Of a DNA stretch of 64,000 nucleotides, positions 47,899-56,316 are shown in pieces; within the stretch, counting starts at the first letter, position 1, and each line of letters starts with the position of its first letter. A program made the translations under genes and the position numbers. The stretch is from Pseudoduganella lutea. Its GTDB lineage: Bacteria; Pseudomonadota; Gammaproteobacteria; Burkholderiales; Burkholderiaceae_D. The notes beneath the pieces were generated by a model. It was not told where the DNA came from, did no database searches, and saw only the letters and a list, made by a program, of their open reading frames with translations. Location: NCBI RefSeq assembly GCF_004209755.1, contig NZ_CP035913.1:1922001-1986000 (forward strand). The letters are read 5' to 3'.

Positions 47899-48236
47899 GT
47901 GTTCCCTCGTGAGTAAGACAGGCGAGTTGCCGTGTGGCAAAATTCTAGCGCATCGCAACATCGTTTGCGCGGATCCGTTGTCGATATGTCCAATACATAT
48001 TTCGTCTGTGTCGTTTTTACGCCAGTCAAAAGTCACAAAGTATGTAACCAGGTCTCTATTGCGGACTGAGCAACTGTGTTGCAACCACGGGTTTTATACA
48101 TGAAAGTTTCATTTATGAAATAATTTTTCCCTGTGTAACCCCTGGTGCGCTGCATCAAAAGCAGCTTGAACAATGACTTGCCCTACAGCAAAATGCAGCC
48201 TCTATTGCCATGTGGCAAGTAACTTCAGGGGCTTCC
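47899..48236. promoter_or_regulatory. Divergent control region, chemoreceptor / dioxygenase
   Basis: These 338 bases contain several dyads: TGCCGTGTGGCA (47928-47939), ATATGT-CCAAT-ACATAT (47984-48000), ATGAAA-G-TTTCAT followed by another ATGAAA (48100-48120), and TGCCATGTGGCA (48206-48217). The density of inverted repeats suggests binding by several regulators. No small gene is supported. Confidence 0.5.
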
Positions 48237-49211
48237 ATGTTTTCTTCCATCGAGCAATCCGGCAGCATCGCTGTCGTGCAGACCAATTTTTCCTGGGGCG
48301 ACGACCTGCCCCGCATCATCGCCATCGTCGAACGCCATTTCGACGATTTCAACGGTAACGGCTTCTATCCCCACCCCGACGAGGAAGCGCTGCAGCGCGA
48401 ACTGCTGGGGGTGCCAACGCTGAGCGACTTCGCCGCGCACATGGCCAGCCGCAAGGCGCGCGGCCTTGCGATCACGGGCCTGGGCCTTGCCGGCCTTTCC
48501 GAGGCACACCGCAACGCCGTGTTGTATGCGATCGCGCTGACGCAGGGCTTTCCCACGTCGACCGACCAGCGCACGAAGCGCGTGGCCTGGGATGTGCGCG
48601 CCCGCCCCGGCAGCCAGTCGAAATTCGTCACGTTTTCCGAACGCACGGGCAATGCGGACATGCACACCGATTCCTCGTTCTACCCGATGCCGGAAGAGCA
48701 GTTCCTGCTGTACGTGGTGGCCTCGGCGCGCTGCAACGGCGGCGAATCGCTGCTGATCGACGTGGAAGATATCGTGGCCGAACTGCAGAAAACCGAAGCG
48801 GGCCGCGACGCCTATGCGCTGCTGTGCGATACGCAGGTTCCCTTCCGCGTGCCGTCGGTGTATGCCGCCGGCGACGATCAGGTCGAATTATTCTACGCAC
48901 CGGTATTCCATGCCGATGGCGGAGCGATGCGGTGGCGCTACGATTCGATTGAAAAAGGACTTGCAGCCCGGCCCGATCTGGCCACTCCCGAACTGGTAGC
49001 CGCGCTACGCCTGCTCAACGAGATCGTCGAGGAGCGCGCCCCCCGCTTCGTGCGCCAGTTGCCGGACGATACGCTGCTGTGGGCCGACAACCACCGCACG
49101 CTGCACGGCCGCGCCATGTACACGGACCCGGGCCGCCACCTGATCCGCATCCGTATCTCGAGCACGCCGAACGCACACCGCGTGGGCCCGTCCGGCATTT
49201 CGGCGGACTGA
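48237..49211 (+). CDS. TauD/TfdA-family Fe(II)/2-oxoglutarate dioxygenase
   Basis: A 324-residue member of the TauD fold. The iron ligands His143 and Asp145 appear in DMHTDSSFYP, the distal His in DNHRTLHGRAMY, and the 2-oxoglutarate Arg in HLIRIRISS. Family members hydroxylate sulfonates, carnitine precursors, amino acids or antibiotics, so the substrate is open. The start at 48237 follows AGGGG by six bases. No sulfonate ABC transporter is present, which argues against a plain taurine dioxygenase. Confidence 0.85.
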   Translation: MFSSIEQSGSIAVVQTNFSWGDDLPRIIAIVERHFDDFNGNGFYPHPDEEALQRELLGVPTLSDFAAHMASRKARGLAITGLGLAGLSEAHRNAVLYAIALTQGFPTSTDQRTKRVAWDVRARPGSQSKFVTFSERTGNADMHTDSSFYPMPEEQFLLYVVASARCNGGESLLIDVEDIVAELQKTEAGRDAYALLCDTQVPFRVPSVYAAGDDQVELFYAPVFHADGGAMRWRYDSIEKGLAARPDLATPELVAALRLLNEIVEERAPRFVRQLPDDTLLWADNHRTLHGRAMYTDPGRHLIRIRISSTPNAHRVGPSGISAD

Positions 49212-49255
49212 CCGGCACGCGCCGATATTGACCAGGCCCCCATTAGAATCGCACC

Positions 49256-50173
49256 ATGCTTGCTTCCATCCTTCCCGTCTTCCTGATCATCCTGCTGGGC
49301 GTGGCAATCCGCCGCTTCGGCTGGATGCCGGCCGAGTTCTTCCCGTCGATGGAAAAGTTCTCGTACAACGTGGCGTTTCCCGCGATGCTGTTCGCCGGCA
49401 CTGCCCGCCTGTCGTTCGAGGGCCGCGAGGTCGGCGAACTGGCGCTCGCCACGCTGCTGCCCACGTTTGTCGTGGTGATCCTGACGCTGGCGGCGCTGCT
49501 GCTGCTGCCTGCGCTGCCGGGTGCCAGCCGTTCTTCGGTCATGCAGGGCGCGATGCGCCCGAACACGTATTTCGGCCTGGCCGTGGCTGCGCTGTTCTTC
49601 CCGCCTGAAACGGCCTCGCTGGTGATGCTGGCGCTGGCGCTGTGCCTGCCCGTGGTCAACGCCCTGTCCGTGGTCGCCCTGGCCTATTGGAGCGGCAGCA
49701 AGCCGAACCTGGGCAGCGTCGGCAGGACGCTGGCGAAAAATCCGATCATCCAGGCCACGCTGGCAGGCGTGCTCGTCAGCATGTTGGGCATCGAGTTGCC
49801 GAAAGCGCTGATGAACACGCTGGACATCCTCGGCAAGGCGGCCACCGCACTGGGGCTGCTGTGCGTGGGCGGTGGCCTGGTCTTCACACTGGAGGGGGCG
49901 CGCCCCGCAGCGCTGACGGTGGCGTCGGTGCTGAAACTGCTGGTCATGCCGCTGCTGGCGGCCCAGGTATGCCTGCTGCTGGACGTGTCGCCAGAAGCGG
50001 CGCTGGCGGCGTGCTTCTATTGCGCGCTACCGACGGCGCCAAACGCCTATATCATGGCAAAACAGCTGGGGGGCGATGCCCGCCTGATGGCGTCCCTGAT
50101 CACACTGCAGACGCTGCTGGCGGTGATCACCGTGCCGCTGAGCCGGCAATTCATGCCCTGGCTGGGCGCGTAA
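49256..50173 (+). CDS. AEC-family (auxin efflux carrier-like) transporter
   Basis: A 305-residue inner-membrane protein with about ten helices in two inverted halves. Typical segments are FPAMLFAGTARL, MRPNTYFGLAVAALFF with a helix-break NTYFG, and FYCALPTAPNAYIMAKQLGGD in the second half. Bacterial members move organic acids such as malate or malonate. It follows the dioxygenase gene by 44 bases on the same strand, so a shared transcript is possible, though the sequences do not fix a common substrate. Confidence 0.9.
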   Translation: MLASILPVFLIILLGVAIRRFGWMPAEFFPSMEKFSYNVAFPAMLFAGTARLSFEGREVGELALATLLPTFVVVILTLAALLLLPALPGASRSSVMQGAMRPNTYFGLAVAALFFPPETASLVMLALALCLPVVNALSVVALAYWSGSKPNLGSVGRTLAKNPIIQATLAGVLVSMLGIELPKALMNTLDILGKAATALGLLCVGGGLVFTLEGARPAALTVASVLKLLVMPLLAAQVCLLLDVSPEAALAACFYCALPTAPNAYIMAKQLGGDARLMASLITLQTLLAVITVPLSRQFMPWLGA

Positions 50174-50205
50174 CGGCCCGGCGAAACAAATTTTTTGCAT
50201 GCGTT

Positions 50206-50216
50206 TGTCCATGACA
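50206..50216. promoter_or_regulatory. Palindrome TGTC-N3-GACA, site 1
   Basis: TGTCCATGACA, a half-site dyad upstream of the MerR-type gene. Its mirror copy lies 62 bp downstream (50268-50278). Together the extended arms form a 14-bp perfect inverted repeat (50205-50218 with 50266-50279). Confidence 0.6.
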
Positions 50217-50267
50217 TGATTCGTGGAAGATCGTAAATAAAATGCATCCCAGCATCCTTCCTGCGCA

Positions 50268-50278
50268 TGTCATGGACA
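50268..50278. promoter_or_regulatory. Palindrome TGTC-N3-GACA, site 2
   Basis: TGTCATGGACA, the second copy of the dyad, about 75 bases before the chosen MerR start. The spacing of about six helical turns puts both sites on one DNA face. Autoregulation by the adjacent regulator is the natural inference. Confidence 0.6.
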
Positions 50279-50352
50279 AGCCGGGCGGGATGCAGGACAA
50301 CGCTTGCCGTCCGGGGCCAGGCCTTAATTTTTCCCCAAGAAAAGGCATTAGA

Positions 50353-51339
50353 ATGCTGCACGCCCAAAAGCAGGAATTTCCCGCGCAGATGAACAACCCG
50401 ATGCCTTTTTCGCCCATGCCGTGCACGATCAGCGATGTCGAGCGCGATACCGGCGTGGCCAAGGAAACGCTGCGTGTGTGGGAACGGCGCTACGCCTTCC
50501 CGCGGCCGGAACGCGACCCGTTCGGCGAACGGCTCTATCCGGTCGAGCAGGTGCACAAGCTGCGCCTCGTCAAGCGCCTGATCGATCTGGGTTTCCGCCC
50601 GGGCAAGGTCATCGGCTATTCGGCCCAGGAACTGCAGGCCCTGGCCGAGAAAACGGCCACCGGCAGCCGGCCGCGCTCCCATGCCGCGACGGAGCTGGCG
50701 CCTTACCTGGACCTGTGCCGCACGCACGACAGCGACGCGCTGCGACGCAAGTTGTCGCAGGCGCTGCTGGTGATGGGCTTGCGCAACTTCGTCATCGACC
50801 TGATGGCCCCGCTGACCGGCGCGATCGGCGATGCGTGGGCATGCGGCGACCTCGGCGTGTGGCAGGAGCACCTGATCACGGAAACGCTGCAGATGGTGCT
50901 GCGCAGCGCGATCTTCTCGATGCCGCCGACCAACCCGCTGAGCGGCGCGCCACGCCCGCGCATCCTGCTGACGACCACGCCGCAGGAAAAGCACGGCCTG
51001 GGCCTGCTGATGTCCGAAGCGCTGATGGTGGTCGAAGGTGCGGGCTGCTATTCGCTGGGGCCGCAGACGCCGCTGCCCGACATCGTCGAGGCGGCCCGCG
51101 CGCTGCAGGTGGACGTGGTCACGCTGTCGTTCTCCACGTCGATGAATACGCGCCACGTGCTCGATGCGTTAAAGGAATTGCGGGCCCGGCTGCCGGATTC
51201 GGTCGAGCTCTGGGCTGGCGGCGGCAATGCCGCGCTGCGCCGCCGTGCCCCCTCGTTCGTGCAAGTGCTGACGCTGCCGGACGTGGCCCAGGCGCTGGCC
51301 GACTGGCGCAACGGGCAGCGTGTTTCCACGGTTGCCTGA
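50353..51339 (+). CDS. MerR-type regulator with cobalamin-binding domain (CarH/LitR-like)
   Basis: A 328-residue regulator. An N-terminal MerR helix-turn-helix (TISDVERDTGVAKETLRVWE, about 25-44) is joined to a B12-binding helical cap (about 115-190) and a Rossmann-type B12 domain (about 200-325). The cap carries the Wx9EH motif (Trp162, Glu172-His173), and the Rossmann part has ExHxxG (EKHGLG, 212-217) with His214 as lower cobalt ligand. These are hallmarks of CarH/LitR photoreceptors, which use adenosylcobalamin to sense light. The residue after Trp162 is Ala, where Thermus CarH has the His that binds cobalt after photolysis. The start at 50353 has AAAGG in front; 50389 is the alternative. 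Confidence 0.88.
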   Translation: MLHAQKQEFPAQMNNPMPFSPMPCTISDVERDTGVAKETLRVWERRYAFPRPERDPFGERLYPVEQVHKLRLVKRLIDLGFRPGKVIGYSAQELQALAEKTATGSRPRSHAATELAPYLDLCRTHDSDALRRKLSQALLVMGLRNFVIDLMAPLTGAIGDAWACGDLGVWQEHLITETLQMVLRSAIFSMPPTNPLSGAPRPRILLTTTPQEKHGLGLLMSEALMVVEGAGCYSLGPQTPLPDIVEAARALQVDVVTLSFSTSMNTRHVLDALKELRARLPDSVELWAGGGNAALRRRAPSFVQVLTLPDVAQALADWRNGQRVSTVA

Positions 51340-51342
51340 AAC

Positions 51343-51364
51343 GCGCCTGGCAGGGACCAGGCGC
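51343..51364 (+). terminator. Stem-loop after the MerR gene
   Basis: GCGCCTGG / CCAGGCGC (8 bp) with a CAGGGA loop starts three bases after the stop. There is no U-tract, so it may be a pause or a factor-dependent terminator. Confidence 0.5.
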
Positions 51365-51509
51365 ATTGGGCGTGCAAAACCCGTGCAATCCCCGTGAAAT
51401 ACGGGAAATACCCTTTCAACAAGGTTTCGGGGGCGCTCTGGTAGAATAGCCGGCGCAAGAAACCATTCTCAGCGTGTTACCGGTCCAATACCGGCTGCCC
51501 CCACGACAC

Positions 51510-52565
51510 ATGTTCAGCTTCTTCAAGAAAAAAACCGTCACGCCCGACGTGCCGCCGGCCGCACCTGCGGACCAGGCGCCCGCACCGGCCCCCACACCGG
51601 CTCCCGCTTCGCCTGCCGCTCCCGCGCCGCTTGCTTTCGACGTCGAAACGGCGCCGCGCCCCGAACCGAAACAATCCTGGATGAACCGGCTGAAGGCCGG
51701 GCTGTCGAAAACATCCGCCAACCTGTCGCTGCTGTTCGTTGGCGCGCGCATCGACGACGACCTGTACGAAGAACTGGAAGCGGCGCTGCTGATGGCCGAC
51801 GCCGGCATCGATGCCACCGACTACCTGCTCGAGGCACTGAAGCGCAAGGTCAAGGAGGACAAGCTGACCGATGCCGCGGCCGTCAAGGTGGCGCTGAAGG
51901 CATTGATGATCGACCTGCTGCGCCCGCTCGAGAAACCTTTCATGCTGGGCCGGCACCAGCCGACGGTGATGATGATTTCCGGTGTTAACGGTGCCGGCAA
52001 GACCACCACGATCGGCAAGCTCGCCAAGCACATGCAGGCGCATGGCCAGTCCGTGCTGCTGGCCGCCGGCGACACGTTCCGCGCCGCCGCCCGCGAGCAG
52101 CTGATGGTCTGGGGCCAGCGCAACAACGTGACCGTGGTGTCGCAGGAATCGGGCGATCCGGCCGCCGTGTCGTATGACGCGGTACAGTCCGGCAAGGCGA
52201 AAGGCACCAATGTCGTCATGATCGACACGGCCGGCCGCCTGCCGACCCAGCTGCACCTGATGAACGAACTGCAGAAGATCAAGCGTGTGATCGCCAAGGG
52301 CATGGACGATGCACCGCACGAAACGCTGCTCGTCATCGATGGCAACACGGGCCAGAACGCCCTGACCCAGGTCAAGGCATTCGACGATGCGCTGCAGCTC
52401 ACGGGCCTGATCATCACCAAGCTGGACGGTACAGCCAAGGGTGGCGTGCTGGCCGCGATCGCGCGCGTGCGCCCGGTGCCCGTGTACTTCATCGGCATCG
52501 GCGAAAAGATCGAGGACCTGCAACCGTTCGACGCCGAGGAATTCGTCGAAGCCCTGCTCGGCTGA
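51510..52565 (+). CDS. ftsY: Signal recognition particle receptor FtsY
   Basis: A 351-residue SRP GTPase receptor that brings ribosomes to the Sec translocon. A Pro/Ala-rich acidic-type linker (about 10-50) precedes the N-domain, and the G-domain has GVNGAGKTTTIGKLA, DTFRAAAREQL, DTAGRLPTQ and TKLDGTAKGG. The N-terminal tail is short, as in betaproteobacteria. The start at 51510 (MFSFFKKK) was chosen for its conserved basic start. It is the first gene of the conserved ftsY-ftsE-ftsX-rpoH run. Confidence 0.97.
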   Translation: MFSFFKKKTVTPDVPPAAPADQAPAPAPTPAPASPAAPAPLAFDVETAPRPEPKQSWMNRLKAGLSKTSANLSLLFVGARIDDDLYEELEAALLMADAGIDATDYLLEALKRKVKEDKLTDAAAVKVALKALMIDLLRPLEKPFMLGRHQPTVMMISGVNGAGKTTTIGKLAKHMQAHGQSVLLAAGDTFRAAAREQLMVWGQRNNVTVVSQESGDPAAVSYDAVQSGKAKGTNVVMIDTAGRLPTQLHLMNELQKIKRVIAKGMDDAPHETLLVIDGNTGQNALTQVKAFDDALQLTGLIITKLDGTAKGGVLAAIARVRPVPVYFIGIGEKIEDLQPFDAEEFVEALLG

Positions 52566-52586
52566 GGGCGCAAGAAAAAAGCGGCC

Positions 52587-53246
52587 ATGATCGAATTCGT
52601 CAACGTCACCAAGCAATACACTTCCGAAACCACCGCGCTGCGCGGCGTCACGCTGACGGTCGCCAAGGGCGAGCTCGTCTACCTGGCGGGCCCGTCCGGC
52701 GCCGGCAAGTCCACGCTGCTCAAGCTGATCGCGGCGATGGAGCGCCCCACGTCCGGCCAGGTAACCGTGAACGGCACCGACATCGGCCGCCTGAAAAGTG
52801 CCGGCGTGCCCTTCCTGCGCCGCAACCTGGGCCTGATCTTCCAGCAGCAGCGGCTGCTGACCGACCGCACCGTGCTGGCCAACGTGATGATGCCGATGCT
52901 GGTCACGGGCCTGCCCCGCAGCCAGGCGGAAGAGCGCGCCCGCGCGGCGCTGGACAAGGTGGGCTTGCTGAGCCGTGCGTCGGCCAGTCCGCTTGCGCTG
53001 TCCGGCGGCGAGCAGCAGCGCGTGTCGATCGCCCGGGCGATCGTCAACCGGCCGCAGATCATCCTGGCCGACGAACCGACGGCAAACCTGGACCGTGCCA
53101 GTGCGAACAAGGTGTTCGATGCGCTGCGCGCGTTCAACAAGGCCGGTGTCACCTGCCTGATCTCCACCCACGACGAGCTGGTGCTGGACAGCGCCAGCCG
53201 CGTGATCCAGCTGCAGCACGGCGAACTGCTGGCGGAGGCCGCATGA
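52587..53246 (+). CDS. ftsE: Cell division ABC ATPase FtsE
   Basis: A 219-residue ATPase that, with FtsX, activates septal murein hydrolases. Walker A GPSGAGKSTLLK (about 36-47), the signature LSGGEQQRVSIARAI and Walker B IILADEPTANLD are intact. It starts 21 bases after ftsY, and its stop overlaps the ftsX start (ATGA). Confidence 0.97.
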   Translation: MIEFVNVTKQYTSETTALRGVTLTVAKGELVYLAGPSGAGKSTLLKLIAAMERPTSGQVTVNGTDIGRLKSAGVPFLRRNLGLIFQQQRLLTDRTVLANVMMPMLVTGLPRSQAEERARAALDKVGLLSRASASPLALSGGEQQRVSIARAIVNRPQIILADEPTANLDRASANKVFDALRAFNKAGVTCLISTHDELVLDSASRVIQLQHGELLAEAA

Positions 53247-54157
53247 GCGTGTGGCTGCGTCAACATGGCTATGCGCTGGGCTCGGCGCTGGTGCACCTGC
53301 GCCGCGCGCCGGGTTCCTTCTTCTTCAATATCCTGGTCGTGGCGATCGCGCTGGCACTGCCCTTTGCCGGCGTGACGGTGCTCGACAATATCCGGCCGAT
53401 GTCCGAACAGATGGCCGTCGATCCGGAACTGTCCGTGTTCCTGAAGCAGGACTTGCCGCGCGAGCACACGCAGGGCATGGCCGGCGCGCTGCGCGCGGCT
53501 GCGAAGGATGCCCGGATCGTGTTCGTGCCGCGTGAAAAAGCGCTCGAGGAATTGCAGGAAAAGAATGGCGTGGCCGGCGTGATCGATACGCTGGGCGAAA
53601 ATCCGCTGCCGGACAGTTATATCGTTCGGCTCAACGCATTCCAGAGTGCGGCCGAGAGCGCCCACGTCGACCAGATCGCCGACCGGCTTCGCGCCATTCC
53701 CGGCGTGGAATCGGTGCAGGTCGATTCGGCATGGGTCAAGCGGCTGGCTGCGCTGCTGGGCGTGCTGCGCGTGGGCCTGCTGTTGCTGGCGGCCACGCTC
53801 GGCACCGTTGTCGTGGCCGTCGTGTTCAACACGATCCGGCTGCAGGTGCTCACGCAGCGCGAGGAAATCCTCGTGACGCGGCTGATCGGCGCCACCGACA
53901 CGTATATCCAGCGCCCGTTCTATTACACGGGTGCGTTGCTGGGGCTGTGCTCGGGTGTCGTCGCGCTGGGCGCGGTTGCCCTGTCGCTGCAACCGCTGAA
54001 CAAGGCGATCGCCGAGTTCGCCCGGCTGTACGCGTCGGAATTCCAGCTGGCACCGCTCGAACCGCTGGCCATGGCGCTGTTGCTGGCGCTGTCCGCCGGC
54101 CTGGGGCTCGTCGGCGCGGCATTGTCGGTACGCCGGCAATTGAAGCGGCTGGCCTGA
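53243..54157 (+). CDS. ftsX: Cell division permease-like protein FtsX
   Basis: A 304-residue membrane protein with four helices, one early (about 22-45) followed by a periplasmic domain (VDPELSVFLKQDLPREHTQG..., about 50-160), then three later helices. It transmits FtsE ATPase activity to periplasmic hydrolase activators. FLKQ and IRLQVLTQREEILVTRLIGAT are typical. A terminator follows directly. Confidence 0.95.
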   Translation: MSVWLRQHGYALGSALVHLRRAPGSFFFNILVVAIALALPFAGVTVLDNIRPMSEQMAVDPELSVFLKQDLPREHTQGMAGALRAAAKDARIVFVPREKALEELQEKNGVAGVIDTLGENPLPDSYIVRLNAFQSAAESAHVDQIADRLRAIPGVESVQVDSAWVKRLAALLGVLRVGLLLLAATLGTVVVAVVFNTIRLQVLTQREEILVTRLIGATDTYIQRPFYYTGALLGLCSGVVALGAVALSLQPLNKAIAEFARLYASEFQLAPLEPLAMALLLALSAGLGLVGAALSVRRQLKRLA

Positions 54158-54158
54158 C

Positions 54159-54180
54159 GCCCCTTTATCGGGGCTTGTTT
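54159..54180 (+). terminator. Terminator of ftsYEX
   Basis: Stem GCCCC / GGGGC with a TTTATC loop and TTGTTT tail, two bases after the ftsX stop. Confidence 0.7.
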
Positions 54181-54181
54181 C

Positions 54182-54222
54182 GATAAGGTTCGCCCCTTGC
54201 AATGGGGCGGACCGCCCTTATC
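54182..54222 (+). terminator. Second, nested hairpin behind ftsX
   Basis: Outer arms GATAAGG / CCTTATC and inner CGCCCC / GGGGCG with a TTGCAAT loop, followed by TGTTTGTT. It may be a backup terminator isolating rpoH from ftsX transcription. Confidence 0.6.
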
Positions 54223-54461
54223 TGTTTGTTCACACCTTCCTGCCGGCGTACAACTGCGTTGGCTGCGGTCCTACACGCCCGCGCCGGGCATCGTGCGTTC
54301 ACGCACAGAGTGCGTTGCGCGCGACCGATAATCTTGATCCCAATCCTTTGATCCAGCTCAAATTCTGGCGAGTAATGTTGCTGGCAAGAGCCGTATTCCT
54401 GGCCTAACGACTAGTATCGAGCCATAGTATTTTGGCTATCGGAGCCATTGAATTGTCTAGA

Positions 54462-54488
54462 TTGGCACTCGCCTATGGAGAGTGCTAA
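54462..54488. promoter_or_regulatory. CIRCE element (HrcA operator) in the rpoH leader
   Basis: TTGGCACTC-N9-GAGTGCTAA, matching the CIRCE consensus TTAGCACTC-N9-GAGTGCTAA at 17 of 18 arm positions with the exact nine-base spacer. It lies about 170 bases before the rpoH start. HrcA repressor bound here would link rpoH transcription to GroEL availability. Confidence 0.85.
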
Positions 54489-54657
54489 TATATGTTCAAA
54501 CGCAACGTTGAACACGGCAAAACTTGAGGCCAAAGCTTGACACATAGCCCTTGCCGGTGGTTAAGACCGAATTAAGTTCAACACTGCATGCTGTATGCAA
54601 ATGCCGTGCTGCAATCCCGCAGCGCAGCCACGCAAGACCTTCAAGCGAGGAATGAAA

Positions 54658-55554
<897 letters not shown>

Positions 55555-55573
55555 CGCGCCCCGCGCCACCAAG

Positions 55574-55600
55574 AAACCCGGCTTTTACGCCGGGTTTTTT
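55574..55600 (+). terminator. rpoH terminator
   Basis: Stem AAACCCGGC / GCCGGGTTT, loop TTTTAC, T-run after, 19 bases beyond the stop. Confidence 0.92.
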
Positions 55601-55607
55601 ATTGCCC

Positions 55608-55671
55608 AAAACCGGGGTCAGACCCCGGTTACAGGAAATATTTCCAGACAATGGGGTCTGACCCCGGTTTT
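55608..55671. repeat. 64-bp symmetric REP-like element
   Basis: Outer arms of 19 bp, AAAACCGGGGTCAGACCCC (55608-55626) and its exact reverse complement (55653-55671), share one centre with an inner palindrome GGAAATATTTCC (55634-55645). Each arm also contains its own small palindrome GGGGTCAGACCCC. Only two 7-base segments break the symmetry. Confidence 0.85.
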
Positions 55672-55713
55672 TGGAAACAAATTGAAGAACCGACTCTTCC
55701 GATTATTTCCTTG

Positions 55714-55736
55714 AAAATAGGGTCCGTCCCCATTTT
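55714..55736. repeat. REP-like palindrome, second copy
   Basis: AAAATAGGG / CCCCATTTT around TCCGT, one mismatch from the element at 8507-8531. The downstream flank (GAGCAACT versus GGGCAACT) also matches, showing common origin. Confidence 0.7.
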
Positions 55737-55851
55737 TTGAGCAACTTTTTTTCTCGAACACTCCATTTCCGGGCAGATAATGCTCAGCTGTGCGCTGCAT
55801 ATCATAACAATTTGATAACCTCGCTTGTCCAGTCATTTGCACGGAGGACTT

Positions 55852-56316
55852 ATGCAAGCCAGGTTGATCGGCATCATTGCCGGTGCGCTGATGTTCGGCG
55901 TGGTGGCCGCCTGTTCGGTCGATCCAAAGCAGGCGGAAGCGGAGACGGCGCAGGCAAAACCGCGCAAGACCAGCGCCAGCTATGCGCTGCGCCAGGGGGA
56001 AAGTGTGATGCTGGCGCCCGGCACCACGCTCAAGCTCGACCGCATCAACGACAGCCGTTGCAAGACGGGTGCCGTCTGCGTGTGGGCTGGCTACATCAGC
56101 TACACGTTCACGTTGACGAGCCGCCTCGGCACGCGCAATTTCGTGCTTGCGGAAAACATGCCGAACGCGCAGCCCAGCACCACGCTGGATGGCCTGGCGT
56201 TTGCACTGGAGAAGCTGGAGCCGCCGGCCCCGCCGGCCGTGGATGAGGCGCCGCCGGATTATCGGGTAAGCTTGCGCGTATCCATCGTTCAACCGGCCCA
56301 GCCCGCTAAAACATGA
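55852..56316 (+). CDS. Small predicted lipoprotein
   Basis: A 154-residue lipoprotein precursor. The signal (MQARLIGIIAGALMFGVVAAC) ends in a lipobox VAAC. The mature part holds DSRCKTGAVCVWAGYISYTFT, a two-Cys motif that I recall from several uncharacterised secreted proteins. The domain has beta-strand character, with a Pro-rich stretch and CVWAG as its main feature. GGAGGA precedes the start at 55852. Its stop overlaps the gamma-glutamyltransferase start by 4 nt, implying coupled expression and perhaps a shared periplasmic role. Function unknown. Confidence 0.8.
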   Translation: MQARLIGIIAGALMFGVVAACSVDPKQAEAETAQAKPRKTSASYALRQGESVMLAPGTTLKLDRINDSRCKTGAVCVWAGYISYTFTLTSRLGTRNFVLAENMPNAQPSTTLDGLAFALEKLEPPAPPAVDEAPPDYRVSLRVSIVQPAQPAKT

